Assembly (NCBI GenBank): GCA_035650495.1
Contig: DASRHK010000026.1
Coordinates: forward strand, 11,261 to 75,260
DNA from: DASRHK01 sp035650495
GTDB taxonomy: Bacteria > Pseudomonadota > Gammaproteobacteria > Nevskiales > Nevskiaceae
DNA length: 64,000 bases
Direction of reading: 5' to 3'
Translations under genes and position numbers: made by a program
Shown: positions 40,706-49,198 of the stretch, piece after piece
Position numbering within the stretch: position 1 is the first letter of the stretch
Layout of the letters: each line of letters begins with the position of its first letter
Notes under the pieces: generated by a model
What the model was told of the DNA's origin: nothing
Databases searched by the model: none
The model's input: only the letters and a program-made list of their open reading frames with translations

Positions 40706-41197
40706 ATGGCCACGATCGCGGAAGTCCTGAAACAGCAGATCGCCGACCTGACCGACAAGGCGATCAAGAAACACGTCGCGGATCTGCGCGCGATGGCAGC
40801 TCAACAGGATCGCACCATCGCCCGACTCAAGAGCCAGGTCTCGGCGCTCGAGCAACAGCTGGCCGGTGCGCGACGCTCGGGAAGCGCGAGACGCAAAGCG
40901 GCGCCGACGTCGGCCGACGGCCGCAGCAGCATGCGCTTCCAGGCGAAAGGCCTGGTCTCGCTCCGGGCACGGCTGGGCTTGAGCAGAGCAAAATTCGGCA
41001 AGCTCGTGGGCGTCAGCGGCATCTCCGTCTACAACTGGGAGCGCAGGCGGGCGAAGCCCCGACCCGCATTGCTCTTGCAGATTGCGGAGCTGCGGCATCT
41101 CGGCAAGAAGGAAGCACAGGCGCGTCTGCGTGCGGCCGGCGTCCGCCGCTCGAACACGATGCGAAAAAACCCTCCAATTGGAGGCCGTCAGAAGTAG
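40706..41197 (+). CDS. coiled-coil plus XRE-type helix-turn-helix protein
   Basis: The 163-residue protein has an N-terminal coiled coil (about 8-55, ending VSALEQQLAGARR), a basic Ala/Ser linker, and a helix-turn-helix (about 85-140: LRARLGLSRAKFGKLVGVSGISVYNWERRRAKP). This resembles a family of small DNA-binding proteins that may oligomerise along DNA. Its last codons (PPIGG) are written by the CCTCCAATTGGAGG palindrome, so coding and operator sequence overlap here. The start ATG at 40706 has no strong ribosome site. Confidence 0.82.
   Translation: MATIAEVLKQQIADLTDKAIKKHVADLRAMAAQQDRTIARLKSQVSALEQQLAGARRSGSARRKAAPTSADGRSSMRFQAKGLVSLRARLGLSRAKFGKLVGVSGISVYNWERRRAKPRPALLLQIAELRHLGKKEAQARLRAAGVRRSNTMRKNPPIGGRQK
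41171..41184. promoter_or_regulatory. CCTCCAATTGGAGG palindrome, copy 2
   Basis: The sequence is identical to the palindrome at 36315-36328. It falls inside the last codons of the XRE gene and about 100 bp upstream of the Cys-rich small gene, for which it could be an operator. Confidence 0.55.
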
Positions 41198-41201
41198 CGC
41201 G

Positions 41202-41237
41202 GGTGATCTATACATCACCTGCCGATTGCGCAGGTGA
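41202..41237. promoter_or_regulatory. overlapping inverted repeats of GGTGA/TCACC half-sites
   Basis: GGTGATCTATACATCACC (41202-41219) is a perfect 6-6-6 inverted repeat. Its right half-site also pairs with a third one, TCACCTGC-N7-GCAGGTGA (41215-41237). This gives three GGTGA-type half-sites within 36 bp, located 47 bp before the Cys-rich gene start. The layout suggests an operator or alternative RNA hairpins. Confidence 0.5.
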
Positions 41238-41283
41238 CGTCAGCCGCCCAATCGACGGTCCCAAAGTCGAGCCGGGGGGTTCC

Positions 41284-41550
41284 ATGCAGATCAAGCAGCC
41301 ATCGTTGTGCGCGCGTTGTGTCGCCTTGTTCACCTCGCAGGTCGAGTGCGACGTCAGCTCTTGCCGCGTCGAGACCTGGTGGTGCCCTCACTCCGCCGCG
41401 CTGGCCATCTGCGTCGTCAACGGCGCGCAGATGTCGCAGATCACGATCCAAGGCCCGCTCACGGACAGCGAAGCGCACGAGCGCATCCGCGAGTTCGCGG
41501 AAGGCTGCCCGATCGCGAACGAGAGTTCGGGCTCGAGCCTGCGGCAGTAA
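41284..41550 (+). CDS. small Cys-rich protein of unknown function
   Basis: The 88-residue protein has seven cysteines, six in the first half (LCARC at 9/12, then 22, 27, 34, 43). The spacing could bind zinc. There is no signal peptide. A GGGGGG stretch precedes ATG 41284. It is preceded by two operator-like palindromes and followed immediately by the terminator shared with the convergent tRNA gene. No family recognised. Confidence 0.6.
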   Translation: MQIKQPSLCARCVALFTSQVECDVSSCRVETWWCPHSAALAICVVNGAQMSQITIQGPLTDSEAHERIREFAEGCPIANESSGSSLRQ

Positions 41551-41577
41551 AAAAAAGGGCTGACTCGTGTCAGCCCT
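41549..41577 (-). terminator. Rho-independent terminator of tRNA-Ser, bidirectional
   Basis: A perfect 9-bp stem (AGGGCTGAC/GTCAGCCCT) with a TCGT loop lies at 41556-41577. On the minus strand it is followed by eight T (41556 down to 41549), a textbook terminator 7 bp after the tRNA 3' end. On the plus strand it is followed by a weaker GCTTTTCT, so it can also end the Cys-rich gene transcript. Confidence 0.92.
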
Positions 41578-41584
41578 GCTTTTC

Positions 41585-41677
41585 TGGCGGAGGGAGAGGG
41601 ATTCGAACCCTCGATACAGCTTTTGACTGTATACACGCTTTCCAGGCGTGCTCCTTAAACCACTCGGACATCCCTCC
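41585..41677 (-). tRNA. tRNA-Ser (anticodon GGA)
   Basis: A 93-nt tRNA with acceptor stem GGAGGGA/TCCCTCC, discriminator G and encoded CCA at the 3' end. The anticodon arm is CACGC-CTGGAAA-GCGTG, giving anticodon GGA (UCC/UCU codons). It has the long variable arm typical of serine tRNAs (TATACAGTCAAAAGCTGTAT) and T-arm GAGGGTTCGAATCCCTC. It reads in the same direction as dapA and the short lipoprotein. Confidence 0.97.
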
Positions 41678-41707
41678 GGGGAAACTTCGCGAGCCGATTT
41701 TACGCCG

Positions 41708-42001
41708 CTAGCCCGCCGGCTTCGGCGTCGGCTCGCTCGGCATCGGAGGCGGACGGTCCAGGCACTCGATCTTCTCCTCGCCCTTCGCGTCCTTCACCTT
41801 GCGGCCGTACGGGACGGCCTCGCCGCTCGCCGGCGGGATCTTGAGCGCGGCGTTGGATTCGGGAATCTTCAGCCCTTCGACCGGCTGCAGCGGCGGCACC
41901 GACTTCGCGTGCGTGTACGGCTGATCGCCGAGGCAATAGCTGTGGCTCGCGCATCCGCACAGCAGCGCCGCGCTCGCGGCGATCGCAAACGATCTCGACA
42001 T
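41708..42001 (-). CDS. short lipoprotein downstream of dapA (BamC N-terminal-like)
   Basis: The 97-residue lipoprotein (lipobox LCGC, Cys17) is unstructured and proline-rich: YTHAKSVPPLQPVEGLKIPE. In E. coli the gene after dapA is bamC (nlpB). The short segment here resembles only the BamD-binding N-terminal part of BamC, without the two helix-grip domains. I infer a reduced BamC-like protein. Its start overlaps the dapA stop (TGATG). Confidence 0.75.
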   Translation of the reverse strand: MSRSFAIAASAALLCGCASHSYCLGDQPYTHAKSVPPLQPVEGLKIPESNAALKIPPASGEAVPYGRKVKDAKGEEKIECLDRPPPMPSEPTPKPAG

Positions 42002-42879
42002 CAAAGCGCTCCAGCCGCGCGCAACGCTTGGCGCACGGTTTCGTAATGTTCTTTCGCCAGGGGCACCAGCGGCAGGCGGATGCCCTCGCCGATCTTCTTC
42101 ATCTGCTGCAAGGCCCACTTTGCAGGAATCGGGTTCGGCTCGACGAACAGGTGCTTGTGCAGCCCGGCCAGCTTGGCGTCGATCGCCTCGGCCTTTGCGC
42201 GATCGCCTTGCATCGCCGCGGCGCACATCTCGTGCATCAAGCGCGGCGCGACGTTCGCGGTGACGGAGATGTCGCCGACGCAACCCATCAGGATCGATTC
42301 GCGCGCGGTGGCGTCGTCGCCCGACAGCAGCGCAAAGTCCTTCTTCATCTTGAGATCGATCAGCTCGCGGATGCGCGAGAGCTCACCCTTCGCTTCTTTC
42401 AGCCCGACGACGTTCTTGATCTGCGCGAGTCGCGCGACGGTCGCGGGCAGCATGTCGCAGCCGGTGCGGCCGGGCACGTTGTAGAGGATGATCGGGATGT
42501 CGACCGATTCCGCGATCTTCTTGTAATGCTGGTAGAGGCCTTCCTGCGGCGGCTTGTTGTAGTACGGCGTGACCAGGAGACAGGCGTCGACACCGGCGCC
42601 TTTCGCAGCTTCGGTGAGCTCGATCGCTTCCGTCGTCGAATTCGCGCCGGTGCCGCCGATCACCGGGACTCTTTTTTGCGAGAGCTCGACGATGCGCCGG
42701 ATCACTTCGATGTGCTCGTCGACGCCGAGCGTCGCCGACTCGCCGGTGGTCCCCACCGCGACGATCGCGTCGGTCCCTTCGGCAATGTGCCACTCGACGA
42801 GGCCGGCGAGGCTGTCGAAGTCGACAGCGCCGTCCGGGTACATGGGAGTGACCAGCGCGACGATGCTGCCGGTGATCAT
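42001..42879 (-). CDS. dapA: 4-hydroxy-tetrahydrodipicolinate synthase
   Basis: The 292-residue TIM-barrel aldolase makes 4-hydroxy-tetrahydrodipicolinate from pyruvate and aspartate semialdehyde for lysine and peptidoglycan synthesis. Schiff-base Lys161 (VVGLKEAKG), Tyr133 (LYNVPGRTG) and Thr44-Thr45 (VGTTGES) are at the E. coli positions. ATG 42879 gives the standard length. It is divergent from gcvR (85 bp), as in other Gammaproteobacteria. Confidence 0.98.
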   Translation of the reverse strand: MITGSIVALVTPMYPDGAVDFDSLAGLVEWHIAEGTDAIVAVGTTGESATLGVDEHIEVIRRIVELSQKRVPVIGGTGANSTTEAIELTEAAKGAGVDACLLVTPYYNKPPQEGLYQHYKKIAESVDIPIILYNVPGRTGCDMLPATVARLAQIKNVVGLKEAKGELSRIRELIDLKMKKDFALLSGDDATARESILMGCVGDISVTANVAPRLMHEMCAAAMQGDRAKAEAIDAKLAGLHKHLFVEPNPIPAKWALQQMKKIGEGIRLPLVPLAKEHYETVRQALRAAGAL

Positions 42880-42964
42880 GCGAGGCGTTTTGGCGTCGAA
42901 CAGGGGCTTTGCGGGGCGCAAGTATACCGCCTAAACTTCCGCCCAAAATCCGCTGCCCCCAAGA

Positions 42965-43513
42965 ATGTCGTCCTCCTCCAAGAACGAGAACACGCTCGCC
43001 ATTGCGGTCCTGGCGGGACATCGCGCCCAATTGCCCCTGGAGTTGTTCAAGGCGATCCGGGAGCGCGGCTGCGAGGTGGAGGACTGCCGCATCGCGCCGA
43101 TCGGCGACCAGATGGCGGCGAGCTTCCTCGTCTCCGGCAACTGGAGCGCGCTCGGCCGGCTCGAGACGGCCCTGCCGGGCCTCGCGGAGAAGCTCGGCCT
43201 GCAGGTGCAGTTCTCGCGCAGCGAACCGCGCACGCAGAACGCCGAATACCGTCCCTACGCCGGCGAAGTGATCGCGCCCCAGCAGAAGGACCTGCTCGTC
43301 CACATCCTGGAATTCTTCCAGGGCCAGGATGTCGAGGTGGCGGAGATCTCCACGCAGAAGTACCAGTCCACCCACACCGGTGCGGGGATGTGCAGCGTGC
43401 AGATGGTGCTGCACGTGCCGGTCAACCAGCATCCCCAGGCGCTGCGCGAATCGTTCATGGATTTGTGCGACGATCTCAACGCCGACGGCATGCTCGATCC
43501 GATCAAGACATGA
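42965..43513 (+). CDS. gcvR: GcvR-family ACT-domain regulator
   Basis: The 182-residue protein has two ACT-like domains (about 10-90 and 105-180: AIAVLAGHRAQLPLELFKAI; LLVHILEFFQGQDVEVAEIS). In E. coli GcvR binds GcvA and represses the glycine cleavage operon. The dapA-gcvR-bcp order is conserved, which supports the call. Glycine control next to a strain with a glycine-type NRPS is probably coincidence. Confidence 0.88.
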   Translation: MSSSSKNENTLAIAVLAGHRAQLPLELFKAIRERGCEVEDCRIAPIGDQMAASFLVSGNWSALGRLETALPGLAEKLGLQVQFSRSEPRTQNAEYRPYAGEVIAPQQKDLLVHILEFFQGQDVEVAEISTQKYQSTHTGAGMCSVQMVLHVPVNQHPQALRESFMDLCDDLNADGMLDPIKT

Positions 43514-43523
43514 GAACTGTTTG

Positions 43524-43973
<450 letters not shown>

Positions 43974-44044
43974 CCTTGGCAAAAGAAGCTTCTCCCTCCC
44001 CCAAGCCGGCCGACCATGCATCGGTCGCGCCGCAATCCGGTGCG

Positions 44045-45454
44045 ATGAAAAAGAAAATCTTCGTCCTCGACACCAACGTGCTGCTGCACGATCCCTCGAG
44101 CCTGTTCCGGTTCGAGGAGCACGACCTGTTCGTCCCGATGGTGGTGCTCGAGGAGCTCGACGCCGCCAAGAAAGGCACGAGCGAAATCTCGCGCAACGCG
44201 CGCCAGGTCAGCCGATTCCTCGACGAGCTGATGAAGGACAAGGATCACGCGCAGATCGAGCACGGGCTGCAGCTGCCGGCCTCGCAGCTCGGCAGCGCCG
44301 CGACCGACAAGCCCGCGTCGGGCCGTCTCTATTTCCAGACCAAGCCGCCCGACGCGTCGCTGCCGCCGCTGATGCCCGGCAACAAGCCGGACAACTCGAT
44401 CCTCGTCACCGCGCTCGGACTGCAGGGCGAGCATCCCGGCCGCAAGATCACGCTGGTGTCGAAAGACATCAACCTGCGCATCAAGGCCGCGATCGTCGGC
44501 GTCCACACCGAGGATTACTACAACGACCAGGTCCTCGACGATCTCAAGCTCCTGCCGACCGGCTACGCCACCCTGCCGCCGGAGTTCTGGCAATCGCACG
44601 GCGAAGGCATGGAGTCGTGGCAGGACGACGGCGGCCACGCGCGCTATCGCGTGAAGGGTCCGCTGGTGAAGGATTTCTATCCGAACGAATTCCTGTCGCT
44701 CGCCGACGAGTCCGAGCGCGGGCTCGAGCTGCGCGTCACCGCGCGCAACGGCAATGCCGCCGAGCTCGAAGTGACGCGCGACTATCGCGAAGGCAAGTCG
44801 GCGGTCTGGGGCATCCACGCCAAGAACCGCGAGCAGAATTTCGCGCTCAATCTGTTGATGGATCCGGACGTCGACTTCGTCACGCTGCTCGGCGCTGCCG
44901 GCACCGGCAAGACGCTGCTGACGCTCGCGGCGGGGCTGGCGCAGACGCTCGACGAGCCGAAGTACCGCGAGATCATCATGACGCGCGTCACCGTGCCGCT
45001 CGGCGAGGACATCGGCTTCCTGCCCGGCACCGAAGAGGAAAAGATGACGCCGTGGATGGGCGCGCTGATGGACAACCTCGAAGTGCTGACGCAGACGAGC
45101 GAGGCCGGCGATTGGGAGCGCGCCGCGACCAACGAATTGCTGGCGAAGCGCATCAAGATCCGCTCGCTCAACTTCATGCGCGGCCGCACGTTCCTCAACC
45201 GCTTCATCATCATCGACGAGGCGCAGAACCTGACGTCGAAGCAGATGCGCACGATGATCACGCGCTGCGGGCCGGGCACCAAGATGGTCTGCCTCGGCAA
45301 CCTCGCGCAGATCGACACGCCTTATCTTTCGGAGACGACGTCGGGGCTCACCTTCGTCGTCGACCGCTTCCGCGGCTGGGCGCACGGCGGGCATGTCACG
45401 CTCGCGCGCGGCGAGCGCTCGCGGCTGGCGGCGCACGCGTCGGACATCCTGTGA
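44045..45454 (+). CDS. PhoH-family PIN domain ATPase
   Basis: The protein has an N-terminal PIN nuclease domain (FVLDTNVLLHDP, EELDAAKKG, PDNSILVTAL, SKDINLRIKA) and a PhoH P-loop domain (LLGAAGTGKTLLTL, FIIIDEAQNLT, GNLAQIDTPYL). It is of the PhoH2/YlaK type, which couples RNA helicase and RNase activity. ATG 44045 gives 469 residues; an in-frame TTG at 43976, 3 bp after bcp, would add a 23-residue Pro/Ala-rich leader. Neither has a clear ribosome site. Confidence 0.9.
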   Translation: MKKKIFVLDTNVLLHDPSSLFRFEEHDLFVPMVVLEELDAAKKGTSEISRNARQVSRFLDELMKDKDHAQIEHGLQLPASQLGSAATDKPASGRLYFQTKPPDASLPPLMPGNKPDNSILVTALGLQGEHPGRKITLVSKDINLRIKAAIVGVHTEDYYNDQVLDDLKLLPTGYATLPPEFWQSHGEGMESWQDDGGHARYRVKGPLVKDFYPNEFLSLADESERGLELRVTARNGNAAELEVTRDYREGKSAVWGIHAKNREQNFALNLLMDPDVDFVTLLGAAGTGKTLLTLAAGLAQTLDEPKYREIIMTRVTVPLGEDIGFLPGTEEEKMTPWMGALMDNLEVLTQTSEAGDWERAATNELLAKRIKIRSLNFMRGRTFLNRFIIIDEAQNLTSKQMRTMITRCGPGTKMVCLGNLAQIDTPYLSETTSGLTFVVDRFRGWAHGGHVTLARGERSRLAAHASDIL

Positions 45455-45461
45455 GCGGTTC

Positions 45462-45800
45462 ATGAGTTTCCTGGGAAAACTGGTGGGCGGCGTGAAAGAC
45501 ACTGCACTCGGCGTCTCGCTGAAGTCCTTCCTGAACGAGCGCTTCGCCGACTACGGCGACGTGCTCGACTGCGAAGTCGACACCAAGTCCAATCGCGTGC
45601 AGGTGCACGTCAAGCTGCGCGGCGAGCGCGAGCCGATCACCGCCGCGATCGAGAAATACGAGATCAAGGACACGTCCGAAGGCCGCGTCGTCGTGCTGCA
45701 CAAATTCTCGACGTCGCGCGAGTGGATCACCAAGCTCCTCACGCGGATCTTCTCCGGCAAGCAGTACAAATTGCCGGGCGCGGTCGCGAAACTGCTCTGA
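45462..45800 (+). CDS. small conserved-looking protein of unknown function
   Basis: The 112-residue protein has no signal peptide or TM helix. It looks like an alternating beta/alpha domain: DVLDCEVDTKSNRVQVHVKL, then REPITAAIEKYEI. It starts 8 bp after the PhoH-family gene, suggesting cotranscription. I do not recognise the family. Confidence 0.7.
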   Translation: MSFLGKLVGGVKDTALGVSLKSFLNERFADYGDVLDCEVDTKSNRVQVHVKLRGEREPITAAIEKYEIKDTSEGRVVVLHKFSTSREWITKLLTRIFSGKQYKLPGAVAKLL

Positions 45801-45813
45801 ACGCTACGAAGCC

Positions 45814-46575
45814 GTGACCGCGCAGCTCGCCGGTCTCCTCGGCTTCGCCTTCCTCGCGGGATTCATCGACTCCGTCGCCGGCGGCGGCGGGCTCATCCAG
45901 GTCCCTGCTCTCTTCATCCTGATGCCCGGCACCGAGGCGGCGACGCTGCTCGGCACCAACAAGTGCGCGAGCATCTGGGGAACGCTCTCCGCGACGATCC
46001 AGTACTCGCGGCAAGTGCCGATGATCTGGCGCTCGGTGCTGCCGACGTGCGTCGGCGCGCTCATCTTCGGCTTCCTCGGCGCGCGCACTGTCGCGCACGT
46101 GCCGAGCGACTTCATGCGGCCGGCGGTCCTCGTGCTGCTCGTCGCGGTGCTGATCTACACGCTGTGGCGGAAAAACTTCGGCCAGCTGCACGCGCCGAAG
46201 CTCTCGCACTCGGAGCAGTTCTGGGTCGGGCTCGCGACCGGCGCGGCGCTCGGCTTCTACGACGGCTTCTTCGGCCCCGGCACCGGCAGCTTCCTGATCT
46301 TCGCGTTCATCGGCCTGTTCGGGTTTTCGTTCCTCGCGGCGTCCGCATCCGCGAAAGTCGTCAACGTGATCACCAATCTCGCGGCGCTGATCTATTTCGT
46401 CGCGGCCGGTCACGTGCTGTACGACGTCGCTGCGCCGATGGCGGTGTGCAACGTCGCCGGCTCGCTCGTCGGATCGCATCTCGCGATCCGCAAGGGGAGC
46501 GCGTTCGTGCGGACCATCTTCATCGTCGTCGTGAGCGCATTGATCCTGCGCTTCGCGATCGACCTGATCTCTTAG
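45814..46575 (+). CDS. TSUP (TauE/SafE) family membrane transporter
   Basis: The 253-residue protein has about eight hydrophobic helices with the family repeats GFIDSVAGGGGLIQVPALF and GFYDGFFGPGTGSFLIFAF. TSUP proteins export sulfite or organosulfur acids; the substrate here is unknown. The start is GTG at 45814. Its end overlaps convergent epmA by 4 bp. Confidence 0.92.
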   Translation: MTAQLAGLLGFAFLAGFIDSVAGGGGLIQVPALFILMPGTEAATLLGTNKCASIWGTLSATIQYSRQVPMIWRSVLPTCVGALIFGFLGARTVAHVPSDFMRPAVLVLLVAVLIYTLWRKNFGQLHAPKLSHSEQFWVGLATGAALGFYDGFFGPGTGSFLIFAFIGLFGFSFLAASASAKVVNVITNLAALIYFVAAGHVLYDVAAPMAVCNVAGSLVGSHLAIRKGSAFVRTIFIVVVSALILRFAIDLIS

Positions 46576-47507
46576 GCGCGGTCGGAATCGAACGCGATCG
46601 CGCTCGCGACGCTGGGCAAGCCGAGCTTCAGCATCAGCAGCCGATCGATCCCGAGCGCGACGCCGGCGCATTGCGGCATGCCTGACGCGAGCGCGTCGAT
46701 GAGATGCGCGTCATACGGCGGCACGACCTTGCCCTGCTCTCTGCGCCACGCCTGATCGGCCTCGAAGCGTCTGCGCTGCTCGGCTGCGTCCGTCAGCTCG
46801 TGGAATCCGTTCGCGAGCTCGATGCCTTTCCAGAACAGCTCGAAGCGCTCTGCCACCGGAGGATCGTCATCGCGCACGCGCGCGAGCGCAGCCTGCGACG
46901 CAGGAAAGTCGTAAAGGAACGTCGGCTCTTGCAGGGCCGGAGCGACGAGGATCGACATCGCGACGTCGAGCCACGCATCCCATTCGCTCAACGATTCCGG
47001 CAACGTGATGCACGCCGCGTCGAACGCGTGACGCGCGGCGTCGCGGTCCTCGATGAAAGGATCGAATCGCGCGTGCCGCAGGAACGCTTGTCGATAAGTG
47101 AGACTCTCGATCTTCTTCGACTGCGGCACCAGCGCCGAGAACAGACCCTCGACCTCGTCCATGAGCTGCCAGTGATCCCAGCCCGGGCGATACCACTCGA
47201 GCATGGTGAACTCGGGATTGTGATGGCGGCCCGCCTCGTCGACGCGGAAGACGTGGCAGAGCTGATAGATCGGCCCGCTGCCGGCGGCGAGCAGGCGCTT
47301 CATCGCGAATTCGGGCGACGTGTGCAGCCAGCGATCGTCCGGCGAGACGGCGAAGCTGTCGATGTGGCGATCGACCGTCGCGCGCCGCGACAGGATCGGC
47401 GTGTCGACTTCCATCACGCCGCGCGCTGAAAAAAAAGCGCGGACGGAGGCCAGAAGCTCCGCCCGCGCCTTGAGCGTCTCGAGCGTGGCGCTGGGGCGCC
47501 AGCTCAT
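46572..47507 (-). CDS. epmA: EF-P lysine ligase (EpmA/GenX/PoxA)
   Basis: The 311-residue class II lysyl-tRNA-synthetase-like enzyme lacks the anticodon-binding domain. Motifs include TPILSRRATVD, HTSPEFAMKRLLAAGSGPIYQLCHVFR and the C-terminal ALGIDRLLML. It attaches (R)-beta-lysine to EF-P Lys34. It lies 4 bp downstream of efp on the same strand, and epmB is divergent from efp, so all three partners are together. Confidence 0.96.
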   Translation of the reverse strand: MSWRPSATLETLKARAELLASVRAFFSARGVMEVDTPILSRRATVDRHIDSFAVSPDDRWLHTSPEFAMKRLLAAGSGPIYQLCHVFRVDEAGRHHNPEFTMLEWYRPGWDHWQLMDEVEGLFSALVPQSKKIESLTYRQAFLRHARFDPFIEDRDAARHAFDAACITLPESLSEWDAWLDVAMSILVAPALQEPTFLYDFPASQAALARVRDDDPPVAERFELFWKGIELANGFHELTDAAEQRRRFEADQAWRREQGKVVPPYDAHLIDALASGMPQCAGVALGIDRLLMLKLGLPSVASAIAFDSDRA

Positions 47508-47511
47508 CGGA

Positions 47512-48081
47512 TTATTTTCCGGCGCGCGCCAGGTATTCCGCGGTGCGCGTGTCGACCTTGATCAGCTCGCCGATCTGCACGAACAGCGGCACGCGGACGA
47601 CCGCGCCGGTCTCGAGCGTCGCGGGCTTGCCGCCGCCGCCGGAGGTGTCGCCGCGCAGGCCCGGGTCGGTCTCGGTGATCTTGAGGACGACGGTGTTCGG
47701 AGCCGAGACCGACAAGGGAACGCCGTTCCACAGCAGTACGCGGCAGGTCTCCTCGCCCTTCAGCCACTTCGCGGCGTCCTCGCAGGCAACCTTGCCGGCC
47801 TGGATCTGCTCGTAGGTGGCGGGGTTCATGAAGTGCCAGAACTCGCCGTCGTTATAGAGGTACTGCATGTCCACTTCCTCGATATCGGCGGACTCCAGCG
47901 TGTCGCCCGACTTCAGCGTGCGCTCGAGCACGCGGCCGTTCTTGAGGTTGCGGATCTTGATGGTGTTGGTGGCCTGGCCCTTGCCGGGCTTGCGGTACTC
48001 GTTGTCGATCACCGAGTACGGCTCGCCGTCGATCAGGACCTTGGTCCCGGACTTCATTTCGTTGGTGCTGACTGAACTCAT
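47512..48081 (-). CDS. efp: elongation factor P
   Basis: The 189-residue protein has the three-domain EF-P sequence. The modified Lys34 is in [10 protein letters not shown], the pattern of the beta-lysylated type. It relieves ribosome stalling at polyproline. This genome window has several Pro-rich proteins, such as the DsbA-like lipoprotein with its PPPP stretch. Confidence 0.97.
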   Translation of the reverse strand: MSSVSTNEMKSGTKVLIDGEPYSVIDNEYRKPGKGQATNTIKIRNLKNGRVLERTLKSGDTLESADIEEVDMQYLYNDGEFWHFMNPATYEQIQAGKVACEDAAKWLKGEETCRVLLWNGVPLSVSAPNTVVLKITETDPGLRGDTSGGGGKPATLETGAVVRVPLFVQIGELIKVDTRTAEYLARAGK

Positions 48082-48163
48082 GTCGATTTCTTGTTGAAAT
48101 AACGGGCGAGCCCCGAGGTTTTCACTAGGGTCGCGCCGCTGGGGGACGGTAAAATGGGCGCGA

Positions 48164-49198
48164 ATGATACCAAACCTTGCCCCGGAAACGGTGCGCCCGC
48201 TGCCCGTCTGGCAGCGCGCACTGCAGGACGCGTTCACGCGTCCGGCCGAGCTCCTCGACTTCCTCGGCATCGATCCGTCGCTGCCGATCTTGGAGCTCGC
48301 GCAGCGGCGCGCGTTCCCGCTGCGCGTGCCCCGCGGTTACGCTGCGCGCATGCGCAAAGGCGATCCGCGCGATCCGCTGTTCCTGCAGGTCTGGCCGTCG
48401 CCGCGCGAAGCGGACGTCGTCGAGGGCTTCAGCGAGGATGCGGTCGGCGATCTTGCGAAGCTCAAGGACGGCGGGCTGATCCAAAAATATGAAGGCCGCG
48501 CGCTGGTCGTCGCCACGGGCGCGTGCGGTGTGCACTGCCGCTTCTGCTTCCGCCGGCACTTCCCGTACAGCGACGCGCTCGCCTCCCGCGATCACTGGCA
48601 GTCGGCGCTGAAGCAGATCGCGGCCGACCGCAGCATCTCGGAAGTGATCCTCTCCGGCGGCGATCCGCTCTCGCTCACCGACGACAAGCTCGCGGAGCTC
48701 ACCGAAGCGCTCGAGTTCGTCGGGCACGTCAAGCGCCTGCGCATCCACACGCGCCAGCCGATCGTGCTGCCTGAGCGCGTCGACGAGGGACTGCTCTGCT
48801 GGCTCGCCCGCGGACGTCTGCAAAAAGTCATGGTAGTGCACGCCAACCACGCCAACGAGATCGACGCCGCAGTCGCGGCGGCGCTGCGGTCGATTCGCGA
48901 TGCCGGCGTCACGGTCCTCAATCAATCCGTGCTGCTGCGCGGCGTCAATGACAACGTCGACGCCCAGCACGATCTCGCGGTGCGACTGTTTGAATGCGGG
49001 GCGATGCCCTACTATCTGCACCTGCTCGATCGGGTCCAGGGAACGGCCCACTTCGAGGTACGCCCGGAGGAGGGCGCAAGCATCGTGCAGCAACTGTCCG
49101 CAAGATTGCCCGGCTATCTCGTGCCCAAGCTCGTGCGCGAAGAAGCTGGCGCGCCCGCGAAGACTCCGGTTCTCGGGCCGGCGGCGGTGCTGCCGTGA
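48164..49198 (+). CDS. epmB: EF-P beta-lysine 2,3-aminomutase (EpmB)
   Basis: The 344-residue radical SAM enzyme has cluster motif [12 protein letters not shown] (Cys121, Cys125, Cys128), the GGDPLS motif and a C-terminal PAKTP whose Lys is the likely PLP site by position. It converts lysine to (R)-beta-lysine for EF-P. The 82-bp gap to efp is a shared divergent promoter. Its stop overlaps the next gene (GTGA). Confidence 0.96.
   Translation: MIPNLAPETVRPLPVWQRALQDAFTRPAELLDFLGIDPSLPILELAQRRAFPLRVPRGYAARMRKGDPRDPLFLQVWPSPREADVVEGFSEDAVGDLAKLKDGGLIQKYEGRALVVATGACGVHCRFCFRRHFPYSDALASRDHWQSALKQIAADRSISEVILSGGDPLSLTDDKLAELTEALEFVGHVKRLRIHTRQPIVLPERVDEGLLCWLARGRLQKVMVVHANHANEIDAAVAAALRSIRDAGVTVLNQSVLLRGVNDNVDAQHDLAVRLFECGAMPYYLHLLDRVQGTAHFEVRPEEGASIVQQLSARLPGYLVPKLVREEAGAPAKTPVLGPAAVLP

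Noticed and set aside
43010..43035. CCAATTG inside gcvR as another copy of the CCTCCAATTGGAGG palindrome
   Set aside because: Only the central CCCAATTG matches; the outer arms are not complementary and it lies within coding sequence.
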